This document shows, piece by piece, positions 8,033 through 17,321 of a stretch of 64,000 nt of DNA (position 1 is its first letter; each line of letters opens with the position of its first letter). This DNA comes from Candidatus Chlorohelix allophototropha (GTDB lineage Bacteria; Chloroflexota; Chloroflexia; Chloroheliales; Chloroheliaceae). The notes under the pieces were generated by a model. The model was not told the origin of the DNA, did no database searches, and worked only from the letters and a program-made list of their open reading frames with translations. A program made the position numbers and the translations under genes. The DNA is taken from positions 2,108,001-2,172,000 of the forward strand of contig NZ_CP128400.1 in the NCBI RefSeq assembly GCF_030389965.1, in the 5' to 3' direction.

Positions 8033-9403
8033 TTGTATTGGTCTGAATTAATTGAGAAATTTGAACAGCAAACTGCGCTTATCGGCATTATTGGGTTAGG
8101 AAATACAAATTTGCCGCTGACGAGGCTTTTTGCACAAGCAAAGTTTAAGGTGTTCGGTTACGATGTAAGGCAAGCGCTTGTTGAGGAATTGCGCGGCGGT
8201 GTATCGTATAATGCAAGTATCACATCCCTCGATCTTATAAAATTGTTGGAATCGGGTTTGTTCCACCCTACCGCTAATTTTGAAGAATTGCGGGATGCCG
8301 ATGTTTATATAATCTGCCTCCCTACCACCCTTAATAAAGAGCGCAAGCTCGACCTCAGCTATATTGAGAATGCTGTCGAAGCGTTGCTTGAAATCTGGGA
8401 ACCGGGCAAACTGATAATTGTCGAATCAATTCCCTATCCCGGCGCTATCGATGAGCTATTCTTGCAACCCTTTAGTAAAAGGGGCTTAATTCCTGACAAG
8501 GATTTCTTGCTGGCGCTGAGTCCTGAACGGGTGGAAGAAATTGATAAAAAATACGAGTTGTCGCAAATTCCAAAGATATTAGGCGGCATAACCCCACTCA
8601 GTAGCAAAATTGCTACTACCCTTTACAACATGGTGTTTGACCAAATAATTCCGGTCTCAAGCGTGTTGGCAGTCGAATTGACCGAGTTGCTAGAAACCAG
8701 CTACCGACTCGTCAATACCGCCCTGATAAACGAGTTTGATGAGCTTTGCCAACGGCTGGGAGTAAGTACCACCGAGATAATTACCGCTGCTAAATCCAAC
8801 CCGTCCGGCTTTAGAGCTTTTTCTCCGGGTTCTGGGAGGGTTAGAGATTACCCCCCGATGGAATTTCACAATAAAAACAACCTCTCCAATTATGAGCCGC
8901 GCTTGGTGGGGCTGGCAAATGAGATTAATCGTGACCGTTCCCGCCAGTTAGTTTACCGAATTATGGAAAAGTTGAACCAGTTAGGCAAGCCCTTAATTTG
9001 GGCGAAGGTTCTTGTACTAGGAATTGGTGAGCAGCTTGAAAAGTTCGGGATGTGGGACTCCCCTTCGGTTACGCTGATTGAAGAGCTTATGCTGAAAGGG
9101 GCGGTTGTTACCTACAGCGACCCCAATGTGCGGCAAATTACCCTGCAAGATGGACGCGAACTTCAGCACAATCACTTGAGCAGATTGCTATTGAAAGATA
9201 CCGATTTGGTGGTTATTACCATCCCTTATTCGATGTTCAATTACCAATTGCTAACCGAATTTGAGGATAAAGTGCTGGATGTCAGCGGGGTTAATGATAC
9301 AAAGCCGGAAGTTATCAAGCTGCTACGCGAAAAAGAAACTACCTTAGTATATCAACCCTTGTCGGTCAGCTCGACCGCTAACGCAAAGCGAAACGCTTCG
9401 TAA
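8033..9403 (+). CDS. UDP-glucose/GDP-mannose dehydrogenase family protein, probably inactive
   Basis: Protein of 456 residues with the three domains of nucleotide-sugar dehydrogenases (WbpA/UDP-GlcNAc dehydrogenase branch): NAD-binding start IGIIGLGNTNLPL, central dimer helix TYR..NTALINEFDELC, and C-terminal UDP-binding part LVLGIG...DSPSVTLIEELMLKGAVVTYSDP. Active relatives have a glycine-rich GHCIP loop with the catalytic Cys; here that loop reads GRVRDYPP and the Cys position is Tyr (codon 8849-8851). The third glycine of the Rossmann GxGxxG is Asn. Oxidation is therefore unlikely, and a regulatory or structural role is inferred. TTG 8033 was chosen because GGAGGG stands six bases before it; TTG 8009 is the alternative. 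No sugar genes are adjacent. Confidence 0.75.
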   Translation: MYWSELIEKFEQQTALIGIIGLGNTNLPLTRLFAQAKFKVFGYDVRQALVEELRGGVSYNASITSLDLIKLLESGLFHPTANFEELRDADVYIICLPTTLNKERKLDLSYIENAVEALLEIWEPGKLIIVESIPYPGAIDELFLQPFSKRGLIPDKDFLLALSPERVEEIDKKYELSQIPKILGGITPLSSKIATTLYNMVFDQIIPVSSVLAVELTELLETSYRLVNTALINEFDELCQRLGVSTTEIITAAKSNPSGFRAFSPGSGRVRDYPPMEFHNKNNLSNYEPRLVGLANEINRDRSRQLVYRIMEKLNQLGKPLIWAKVLVLGIGEQLEKFGMWDSPSVTLIEELMLKGAVVTYSDPNVRQITLQDGRELQHNHLSRLLLKDTDLVVITIPYSMFNYQLLTEFEDKVLDVSGVNDTKPEVIKLLREKETTLVYQPLSVSSTANAKRNAS

Positions 9404-9416
9404 GAAGCCATAACAA

Positions 9417-9445
9417 AAGGGCGCATTCCGGTGCGCCCTTCTTTT
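9417..9445 (+). terminator. Terminator formed by a family A palindrome
   Basis: AAGGGCGCA and TGCGCCCTT form a 9-bp stem with a six-base loop, followed by CTTTT, 14 bases after the dehydrogenase stop. The core is a member of the dispersed palindrome family, here acting as a Rho-independent terminator. Confidence 0.7.
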
Positions 9446-9559
9446 ATTGCCCCAATCCCCTGAGATTTGTGCTTGTGCCAATCGCGCTTTTCCCGCTATA
9501 ATAATCGCGTAGTTTAGCGATGGTTTAACCTGCGTTTTAGCCTTGCCGGGGATAATGCC

Positions 9560-12500
9560 TTGAGTCAGCACGAACCGCAAAAACATTTCTTCATCAGCTA
9601 CAACAAAGCCGACAAGGGTTGGGCGGAATGGGTCGCTTGGCTGCTTGAGCAGGATGGCTACTCCCTCACCATTCAAGCGTGGGATTCGCTGCCGGGTACT
9701 AACTTCGCGGTTTATATGCACAACGCGATTATTTCCTCGCAGCGCATTATCGCTATCCTCTCTGATAATTATCTGAACTCGCTTTACACTCTACCGGAGT
9801 GGGCAGCTTTTTTCACCGATGACCCCACCGGAGAGAAACGGCTGATTATCCCCGTGTTAGTGGCAGAGTGCGACTCTAAGAAGCTCGGCTTGCTCAAGTC
9901 GCTCTCTCGCATCAAGCTGCTCGGCAAGGAGGAGGCGCAAGCGCGCGAGGAATTGCTCGAAGAAATTCGTAAAACCCTCAAAGGTACGGGCAGACCGGAT
10001 ACCGCCCCGCGCTTCCCCGGAATGGTGCAAACCGCTAACGATTCTAGCCCTGCCCCGCGCTATCCCGGCACGTTCCCGCCCATCTGGAATCTTACCCATC
10101 AGCGCAACGCCTTTTTCACCGGGCGCGAGGATTTGCTGGATGCCCTCGAATCGGCGCAGACGAACGCGATTACTCAAGCGGTGGCGGGTTTGGGCGGAGT
10201 GGGCAAGACCCAAACGGCGGTGGAATACGCTTACCGCAACAAAGAGCGGTTCGATTTGGTGTGGTGGGTCAACGCCGAGTTCGCGACTTCCCTGCGCTCT
10301 GACCTTGCTGATCTCGCTTTCAAGTTAGGCTTGGCAACGCAAGGCGCAACCGAACAAGCCGAGGCGATTGCCCTCGCCCTTCACTACTTACGCACTTGCC
10401 CCACCCATTGGCTGTTGGTGCTGGATAACGTGGAAGAACCCGCCGACATTCGCCCTTATCTACCGAACGGCGGCAACGGGCAAACCCTGATTACCTCGCG
10501 CTACAACGGCGATTGGGGCAAGAGCATCAAGCCTTTGTTTGCTCAAATATGGGGGCAGAGCCAGAGCGTGCAGTTCCTTGAAAAGCGCACAGAACGCAGC
10601 GAAGCAGCTTTCGAAGAATTGGCGCAAGAGTTGGGGGGCTTGCCGTTGGCGTTGGAACAGGCAGCCGCCTACATGAATGCGAAATCCAAGAGCGGGGAAT
10701 CGTACCTAGAGCTGTTCAAGAAGCGGAGAATGGAATTGCTGAAGCGGAGCAATGCGCCGGAGGATTACCACAACGACACGGTTGCCACCACTTGGGAGAT
10801 TTCGTTCAAAGCGTTGGGGGAAGCGAACCCGGCGGGAGCGGAGTTGCTGGAGTTGTGCGCGTGGCTAGGAGTGGCGGAAATCCCCTTCAGCCTGTTCCTT
10901 GAGAATGCGGAGGAATTGCCGGAGCGGTTGGAAGCAACGGCGGGGGATGAACTGGACTGGGACGACGCAATCGGGGCGATAAAACGCTATTCGCTGGCGG
11001 AGGTAAGCGGGGAAGGGCTGACGCTGCACCGCTTGGTGGGGCTGGCATTGCGGACGGCGCAAGGCACGGACACCGCAAGGCTAGAGCAAGCGGCAAAGCT
11101 GCTGTGGGCGGCTTACCCTGATGTGGAATTTGAGACGTGGGAGGATTGCGGGCGACTGCTGGAAGTGGGGATGGCGGTGGCGGGCTACGCCGAGGAACGG
11201 GGCGCGGCATTGGCAGCGGCAAGCTACCTGTACAACCAGATTGCGCTTTACCTGCAAAATGCGCGAGCGGACTACCGGCAAGCGTTGCCCCTCTTCCAAC
11301 GCGCCCTTGCCATTAGTGAGAAGATGCTAGGGTCTGAACATCCTACCGTTGCCATTCGCCTCATCAACATGGGGGGCTTGCTTCGGGAGATGGGAGAATA
11401 CGCCTCCGCCCTGCCCCTCTTCCAACGCGCCCTTGCCATTGATGAAAAGGCGTTAGGCGCAGAGCATCCTGACATTGCCACAAACCTCAACCACCTTGGG
11501 AGTTTGCTACAGAATATGGGAGAATACGCCTCCGCCTTGCCCCTTTACCAACGCGCCATAGAAATTGGAGAGAAAACGCTAGGCTCTGAACATCCTGATG
11601 TGGCTGTGTGGTACAACAACATGGGGGTCTTGCTAAAGGCGATGGGAGAATACGCCTCCGCCCTGCCTCTTTACCAACGCGCCATAGAAATTGGAGAGAA
11701 AACGCTAGGCTCTGAACATCCTACCGTTGCTACCCGCCTAAACAACCTTGGGAGCTTGCTACAGGATATGGGCGACCTGCCCTCCGCCCTGCCTCTTTAC
11801 CAACGCGCCCTTGCCATCCGGGAGAAACAGTTGGGCGAGTTCCATCCCGATGTGGCGCAAAGCCTCAACAACATGGGGGACTTGCAAAGGGATATGGGAG
11901 AATACGCCTCCGCTCTGCCCCTCTTCCAACGCGCCATAGAAATTGGAGAGAAAACGCTAGGGAAGGAACATCCTACCGTTGCCGCCCGCCTCATCAACCT
12001 TGGGTTATTGCTACAGGATATGGGAGAATACGCCTCCGCCCTGCCTCTTTACCAACGTGCCCTTGCCATTGATGAAAAGGTGTTAGGCGCAGAGCATCCC
12101 GATGTGTCTTCCAGTCTCAACAACCTTGGGAGCTTGCTACAGGCTATGGGCGACCTGTCCTCCGCCCTGCCTCTCTTCCAACGCGCCCTTGTCATTAGTG
12201 AGAAAACGCTCGGTTCTGACCATCCCACCGTTGCCATTCGCCTCGGCAATCTGGGAGGATTGTTAAGGGGCATGGGACAACTGCAAAACGCCCTGCCTCT
12301 TTACCAACGCTCTCTTGCTATCCACGAAAAACAGTTGGGTGAGTTCCATCCTTACGTTGCGATAGGTTGTTACAACCTTGGGAGCTTGCTACAGGATATG
12401 GGAGACTACGCCTCCGCCCTGCCTCTTTGCCAACGCGCCCTTGCTATCCGGGAGAAACAGTTGGGCGAGTTCCATCCCGATGTGGCGCAAAACCTCAACA

Positions 12501-12835
12501 ACCTTGGGTTATTACTAAAGGATATGGGCGACCTGCCTGCCGCCCTGCCTCTCCTCCAACGCGTCCTTGCCATTGATGAAAAGGCGTTAGGCGCGGAGCA
12601 TCCCGATGTGGTGAGAGATCTCAACAACCTTGGCGTGTTGCGGTATAAGATGGGGGAACGGGCGGAGGCGGAGCGGTTACTTTCCCGCGCTCTGGAAATT
12701 TGCCTCAAGAAGTTCGGTTCGCGGCATCCCGATACACAAAATACGGCGGAGTGGTTGGAAGAGGTGCGGGGTTCGGACGCAAAACAAGTAGGCAAGCAAA
12801 AGTTCAGGAAGATTAAGTGGCAGCGAGGGGAGTAG
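9560..12835 (+). CDS. TIR / NB-ARC / TPR STAND protein
   Basis: A 1091-residue NLR-like protein. Residues about 8-140 form a TIR domain (FFISYNKADKGWAEWV; the Glu in LPEWAAF is at the position of the NADase catalytic Glu). Residues about 185-560 form an NB-ARC NTPase with P-loop GLGGVGKT (210-217) and Walker B WLLVLDNV. Residues about 571-1065 hold eleven 42-residue kinesin-light-chain-type TPRs plus a partial twelfth. Bacterial proteins of this architecture are often antiviral sensors in which ligand binding by the repeats opens the NTPase and the TIR domain destroys NAD+; that role is inferred here. TTG start with GGGG about ten bases upstream. It stands alone and is followed by a cluster of dispersed palindromes. 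Confidence 0.85.
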   Translation: MSQHEPQKHFFISYNKADKGWAEWVAWLLEQDGYSLTIQAWDSLPGTNFAVYMHNAIISSQRIIAILSDNYLNSLYTLPEWAAFFTDDPTGEKRLIIPVLVAECDSKKLGLLKSLSRIKLLGKEEAQAREELLEEIRKTLKGTGRPDTAPRFPGMVQTANDSSPAPRYPGTFPPIWNLTHQRNAFFTGREDLLDALESAQTNAITQAVAGLGGVGKTQTAVEYAYRNKERFDLVWWVNAEFATSLRSDLADLAFKLGLATQGATEQAEAIALALHYLRTCPTHWLLVLDNVEEPADIRPYLPNGGNGQTLITSRYNGDWGKSIKPLFAQIWGQSQSVQFLEKRTERSEAAFEELAQELGGLPLALEQAAAYMNAKSKSGESYLELFKKRRMELLKRSNAPEDYHNDTVATTWEISFKALGEANPAGAELLELCAWLGVAEIPFSLFLENAEELPERLEATAGDELDWDDAIGAIKRYSLAEVSGEGLTLHRLVGLALRTAQGTDTARLEQAAKLLWAAYPDVEFETWEDCGRLLEVGMAVAGYAEERGAALAAASYLYNQIALYLQNARADYRQALPLFQRALAISEKMLGSEHPTVAIRLINMGGLLREMGEYASALPLFQRALAIDEKALGAEHPDIATNLNHLGSLLQNMGEYASALPLYQRAIEIGEKTLGSEHPDVAVWYNNMGVLLKAMGEYASALPLYQRAIEIGEKTLGSEHPTVATRLNNLGSLLQDMGDLPSALPLYQRALAIREKQLGEFHPDVAQSLNNMGDLQRDMGEYASALPLFQRAIEIGEKTLGKEHPTVAARLINLGLLLQDMGEYASALPLYQRALAIDEKVLGAEHPDVSSSLNNLGSLLQAMGDLSSALPLFQRALVISEKTLGSDHPTVAIRLGNLGGLLRGMGQLQNALPLYQRSLAIHEKQLGEFHPYVAIGCYNLGSLLQDMGDYASALPLCQRALAIREKQLGEFHPDVAQNLNNLGLLLKDMGDLPAALPLLQRVLAIDEKALGAEHPDVVRDLNNLGVLRYKMGERAEAERLLSRALEICLKKFGSRHPDTQNTAEWLEEVRGSDAKQVGKQKFRKIKWQRGE
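11273..12755 (+). repeat. Tandem 126-bp TPR-coding repeats
   Basis: Eleven 126-bp units and a partial twelfth encode the kinesin-light-chain TPRs. Blocks such as GCCTCCGCCCTGCC and ACCAACGCGCC recur almost unchanged at DNA level, including silent positions, so the units have been homogenised by recent recombination or duplication. Variation concentrates in the residues around HP(T/D)VA and the following helix. Confidence 0.85.
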
Positions 12836-13083
12836 TTAAAACCGGGCGCATCGGAATGCGCCCCTACCCGGACTACCCGGACGGTGCAAATATACGTTGG
12901 TTTGGCGCAAACATGAGGGTTCGGCTCGGCACGGGCGGGGGAGATTCGGGTTCGTAGGGGCGTATTCAAATACGCCCTCCGGATGGGTTAATTACCGGGC
13001 GCATCACGATGCGCCCCTACGAATTAACTCTCATAAGATTTGGTTCGGGTTCGTAGGGGCGTGGCTCGACACGCCCGGTTTTG
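12836..13083. repeat. Cluster of family A palindromes
   Basis: The gap between the TIR gene and the kinase holds four members of the dispersed palindrome family at 12844-12863, 12957-12977, 12997-13016 and 13057-13076, each preceded or followed by TAC or GTAGG and by GTTAATT/GAATTAA. No gene is present. Confidence 0.8.
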
Positions 13084-16000
13084 CTAAATCGGAATCCAGA
13101 AGCGGCAGGTAGTGCCTTTGTTTTCGGCGCTTTCGATTTCAATATCGCCGCCATGTGCTAGCAGACTCTTCTTAACAATTGCCAAACCTAGCCCTGTTCC
13201 CTGAATGTCTCCCACATTATCCGCCCGATAGAACACCTCGAACAACTGCTTCAGGTTTTCTGACGGTATGCCGATGCCCTCATCAATGACTGTGCCATGC
13301 GCTTGGGTAGCGGTATATTCCAGCTTGAACCGAATGGTGCGCTCTTTCGGGGAATACTTGACGGCATTGTACAGCAAGTTTGCCACAACCGGACGCAACA
13401 GCTTTACATCGGCAGCAATAAGCCGAGGCGGTGGCGCAATCTCAATTTGGAAGAAATGCTGCGTACCTGCCCCAAATCGAATTTCTTCCACCACCTCGTT
13501 ACAGAACAGGCTTAAATCCAGCATAGTGGGCTTGCATTCCAACTTACCGGCTTCGGCTCTGTTCAGGAAAAGCATCTCATCCAATAAGTCCGTCATGTTT
13601 CTAACCGACACCACGATGCGTTTGTAAAGCTCGGCAACCCGCTCTGGGGTAAAACGCTCCATATATTTCTCCAGCAATTGTGCCGCAGAAAGAATAATAG
13701 TGAGCGGAGTGCGGAATTCGTGCGATGCCATCGAAACAAAACGGGATTTTAACTCTGTCAATTCGCGCTGCTTTTCGATGGCAGCCCGGAGTTCATACTC
13801 CAAATCCTTATGCCGGGTAATATCCCGAAAGGCAATTAATATATGGGTTTGCCCCTCCAGCATAAGCGCGTGCGCCCGCGCTTCAACCGCAAGCTGCTTA
13901 CCGTTTCGCTTGGTTATTTCAAATTCAAAAAGGTAAGGTAACGCGCTATTTTCAGCCTTTATCATAACCGCAATAAACTGTTCGAAAATGTCGGGTGGAA
14001 TTAGCTTGAAATCTACACCCTTTCTACCGATCAATTCTTGGGGGGAGTAGCCGAGTAGTTCTTCGACAGCGCGGTTCAGGCTGATAATAGTCCCCGCCCT
14101 ATCCATCAATATAACGCTATCCGGAGAAAATTCAAACAGGGTTTTGAAGCGCGCCTGATTGATCAATTCCTCTTGCGCTCTTTTTAAGGCGGTTATATCG
14201 GTGGTCACCGAAAGCAAAGTTTCAATTTCACCGCTAGCGTTAAATTCGGGAATCAGGCGAGTTTGGAAATAAAACATTTGATCATGTACAGTTCCGTTTG
14301 TTTCGGTTACCTGCATAGTTTTGGTTTCTTCTACTTTTTGCGCCATCTCACAAACGCTATTCCAAGTACTCTGCGCCATGCCCATTTCGGTGCCGATTTT
14401 TCCATAAATTTGCTGCTGGCTACGGTGGCTGAATTTCAAAACAGCCGGATTACCATACACCATCCGCAATTGTCGATCCATCCGCATAATCAGGTCGGGC
14501 GAGTTTTCCACCAACGCTCTGAACTGTTCTTCTTTATCCCGTAGCGCTTCTTCGGCGCGCTTGCGTTCGGTAATATCAATGCTGAAACTTAAGGCACACA
14601 TTTGCCCGTCTATCTCGATTAGGTCAAAGGAATTAAGCGCATCGATAGTTTCCCCATTTTTCTTGTACAATTTCGTTTCAAAATTATGGTAGTACCCTTT
14701 TGTAACCAATTCAGTTATTATATTTTTCCCGTTTTCAGGAATTTGCCAAAGGTGCAAATCCCGGAAATCATGCCCTATAAGCTCTTCCGGTTTGTATCCG
14801 GTCAATTCGACCCACTTATCGTTTACGTCAACGAAAAAACCATTATTCATGTTACCTAAAGTGATGGCGGCCGGGTTGGCGCGGAAAAGCTTGATAAATT
14901 TCTGCTCTGACTCTCGTAGCGCATCTTTCGCAAGTTTGCGTTCGGTAATATCCTTGAGGCTGCCGAACATCCGAATGACCCGCTCATGCCCAATATCCCA
15001 CTCTGCTTGTCGAAGGAAGGTTATCCAGCGCACTTCCCCGCTTTTGGTAATTATCCGATACTCGCTTCTGAATTTTTCTGTGCCAGCAGCCGCTCTAAAG
15101 TTTTTACGCGCTTCTTCTCTATCATCCGGGTGAATAAGCATGAGAATATTATCTTGATCTATTTCACTAAGACGATAGCCGGTCAGGCGATAGAAAGATT
15201 CCTCGGTAAACCATTCGGGGGTATAAGTGCCATCCGGGTTTATCAGATAAGAATAGGCATAATCGGTAATAAGCTCGGTTACTTTGCGATAACGCTCCTC
15301 GCTCAAGCGCAATGCCTCTTTGGCGTGTTCGCGTTCGGTAATATCTATTGCCACCCCACCCACCAACCTTTGCTCGGAAAAATGAGGAAGGGGGAATTTA
15401 TAGGAAAGCACGTAGCCAAGCGTACCATCGGGACGTGGGAAAGATTCTACTATTTCCACATTCTGTCCGGTTTCAGCTACCTGCCGAATCGTAGCAATAA
15501 AATCATCGGCGTAATCCTTTGGATAGATCTCATACGCGCTCTTGCCCGTAGCTTTTTCCACATCGATTCCGGTAACTCGTCCGTAGGTAGGGCTGAGGTA
15601 AACAATATTTCCATTGTCATCGGTAATCCAGCTTAAAGCCGGGCTATTATTCATAAAAGTTTGGAAGCGAGCTTCGCTCATACGCAAAGCTTCTTCGGCG
15701 CGTTTACGCGCGGTGATATTAATTGCCTGAATCACAAAGCATGCTTCGCCGCCTAATTCCATGCTTTCGGTGGAAAGCAGCATAATAAGGATTTCACCGT
15801 TTTTATTATAAAATTCAAGCTCATAATCAGTGAGCTTACTATTATTGGTTAAAGCTTCTAGAAATTTATCAGCCTGTTGCAGGCTTGGATACAACTTCTC
15901 TCTAGGGGCAATTCCCTGAAATTGGGCAAGGTTTTCCCGGCTAAAGCCTGTCTGCTTGAAAAAACTATCGTTAGCCTCAAGCAATTTAAAGTCGGAGGCT

Positions 16001-17115
16001 CTGAAAATAGACATTGAGATAGGGCTGGCGTAGAAAATTTTGGAGAAGCGTTCATTGCTTTTTTCCAGTTCCCTGATGCCGGCGGCGCGTTTTTTCTCGA
16101 AAGTAAACTTTTCCAGCGCGAAGGAAATGTTTTGCGCCATCTCATCCAGCAACTGCACAATTTCGGGGTCGAAATATTGGCTTTCACCGGAGTATAGAAT
16201 TAATAGCCCGATTATTTCGCCGGACTCGAATAACGGGAAGGCGGCAGCAGCAGCCAGCCCTTTGGCTTTGGCGGCGATGTGGCAAGGTCTATTTGATTCT
16301 TTTTCGGTAAAACCGTTGGCAATAAAATGCTGCTTTTCGAGAAAAGCTTTGCCGCCTATTCCTTTGCTTTCCAGTTTTTCGGGGTCAATCGAAATTAGCA
16401 AAGTATCCAGATATTCCAAATCTCGCCCGTAGCAGGAAGCTTTAACCAGCACTTTTCGTTCATAATCCGGCGTTGCCACCCACGCCATTTTCATACCGCC
16501 AAATTCAACCGCTATTCGGCAAATTTCGTGGAACAAGCTCTCGCGAGAGTCGGTTCTGATTATCGCCTGATTGGATTGGCTCATTGTGGCATATAGCTTG
16601 CTGAGTTTCTGAATACGTTCTTCAGCCTCTTGGCGTTGGCACTTTTGATTCTCACTGCGCGGAATGACGTTAAATAACATCGCCGGGTCGTAGTTAGCCC
16701 GCGATATGGTTCCGGCTAACTCGCCTTGCTTGCCCGTAACTACAAGCTGCCCCAAATGGTGAGTTTCTAGCAAATTGTAAGCTTCAGGTAGAGGCATATC
16801 CGGCAGGGCGGTAATGAGCACACCGGACATAACGTTTTCAGCGCGTAGGTTGGCAAGCGCTTGGTTTTCGATTGTAAGGCGCAAAATGTCGCGCGTGGTA
16901 ATAATCCCAACCGGGGTTCTGTCTGCTTCACTGACAATAACCACCGAATCAGCCGAGTGGTAGAGCATCAATTTGATTACTTCCAACAAAGGCGTTTCGG
17001 GAAAAGCAGTAGTCACTCCGGTATTCATTACCTCTCCGGTCATAAGCAACGGGTTATGTTCTAAGATTTGCTCATGCAAAGGATTGGCGCTTTTATTGGG
17101 ATTATTCATCCACAT
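13084..17115 (-). CDS. CBS-GAF-multiPAS sensor histidine kinase
   Basis: Soluble 1343-residue kinase without membrane segments. In order: two CBS domains (about 25-150, likely adenine-nucleotide binding), a GAF domain (about 165-335), six PAS domains (about 345-1100, several with the usual DITERK linker) and a HisKA/HATPase core. The phosphoacceptor is H1132 in SMASHEFRTPL, and the ATPase has NAVKYSP, DEGIGIP and GTGLGLAIVKK. It would autophosphorylate and pass phosphate to a response regulator. Two OmpR-type regulators lie just upstream on the same strand (17322 and 18386) and are the obvious partners. A 26-bp palindrome sits 62-88 bases upstream of its ATG. Confidence 0.9.
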   Translation of the reverse strand: MWMNNPNKSANPLHEQILEHNPLLMTGEVMNTGVTTAFPETPLLEVIKLMLYHSADSVVIVSEADRTPVGIITTRDILRLTIENQALANLRAENVMSGVLITALPDMPLPEAYNLLETHHLGQLVVTGKQGELAGTISRANYDPAMLFNVIPRSENQKCQRQEAEERIQKLSKLYATMSQSNQAIIRTDSRESLFHEICRIAVEFGGMKMAWVATPDYERKVLVKASCYGRDLEYLDTLLISIDPEKLESKGIGGKAFLEKQHFIANGFTEKESNRPCHIAAKAKGLAAAAAFPLFESGEIIGLLILYSGESQYFDPEIVQLLDEMAQNISFALEKFTFEKKRAAGIRELEKSNERFSKIFYASPISMSIFRASDFKLLEANDSFFKQTGFSRENLAQFQGIAPREKLYPSLQQADKFLEALTNNSKLTDYELEFYNKNGEILIMLLSTESMELGGEACFVIQAINITARKRAEEALRMSEARFQTFMNNSPALSWITDDNGNIVYLSPTYGRVTGIDVEKATGKSAYEIYPKDYADDFIATIRQVAETGQNVEIVESFPRPDGTLGYVLSYKFPLPHFSEQRLVGGVAIDITEREHAKEALRLSEERYRKVTELITDYAYSYLINPDGTYTPEWFTEESFYRLTGYRLSEIDQDNILMLIHPDDREEARKNFRAAAGTEKFRSEYRIITKSGEVRWITFLRQAEWDIGHERVIRMFGSLKDITERKLAKDALRESEQKFIKLFRANPAAITLGNMNNGFFVDVNDKWVELTGYKPEELIGHDFRDLHLWQIPENGKNIITELVTKGYYHNFETKLYKKNGETIDALNSFDLIEIDGQMCALSFSIDITERKRAEEALRDKEEQFRALVENSPDLIMRMDRQLRMVYGNPAVLKFSHRSQQQIYGKIGTEMGMAQSTWNSVCEMAQKVEETKTMQVTETNGTVHDQMFYFQTRLIPEFNASGEIETLLSVTTDITALKRAQEELINQARFKTLFEFSPDSVILMDRAGTIISLNRAVEELLGYSPQELIGRKGVDFKLIPPDIFEQFIAVMIKAENSALPYLFEFEITKRNGKQLAVEARAHALMLEGQTHILIAFRDITRHKDLEYELRAAIEKQRELTELKSRFVSMASHEFRTPLTIILSAAQLLEKYMERFTPERVAELYKRIVVSVRNMTDLLDEMLFLNRAEAGKLECKPTMLDLSLFCNEVVEEIRFGAGTQHFFQIEIAPPPRLIAADVKLLRPVVANLLYNAVKYSPKERTIRFKLEYTATQAHGTVIDEGIGIPSENLKQLFEVFYRADNVGDIQGTGLGLAIVKKSLLAHGGDIEIESAENKGTTCRFWIPI

Positions 17116-17177
17116 TACCTCATAAAACGAAGGATTAGAAATAGCTGCGTGGCACCAATATTAGAGACAGCACTAAT

Positions 17178-17203
17178 TATATGATTAGAACTCTAATCAT
17201 ATA
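17178..17203. promoter_or_regulatory. 26-bp perfect palindrome upstream of the kinase
   Basis: The arms TATATGATTAGA and TCTAATCATATA match perfectly around a 2-base centre. It lies in the promoter region of the kinase gene and is a candidate binding site for a dimeric regulator, possibly one of the adjacent OmpR-type proteins, although those more often bind direct repeats. Confidence 0.45.
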
Positions 17204-17321
17204 TAAAGTATATAGATTCAATTATAACCAATAAATACTTATTTAGTATAAAAATTACTGAGGAATCGGCAGGAATTTCAAAAAAATAGTACCTAGTCTA
17301 GAGTAGGATTTTCCTTTAGTA

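Noticed and set aside
11273-12755. 126-bp tandem repeats as a possible satellite or CRISPR array
   Set aside because: Continuous reading frame encoding kinesin-light-chain TPRs.
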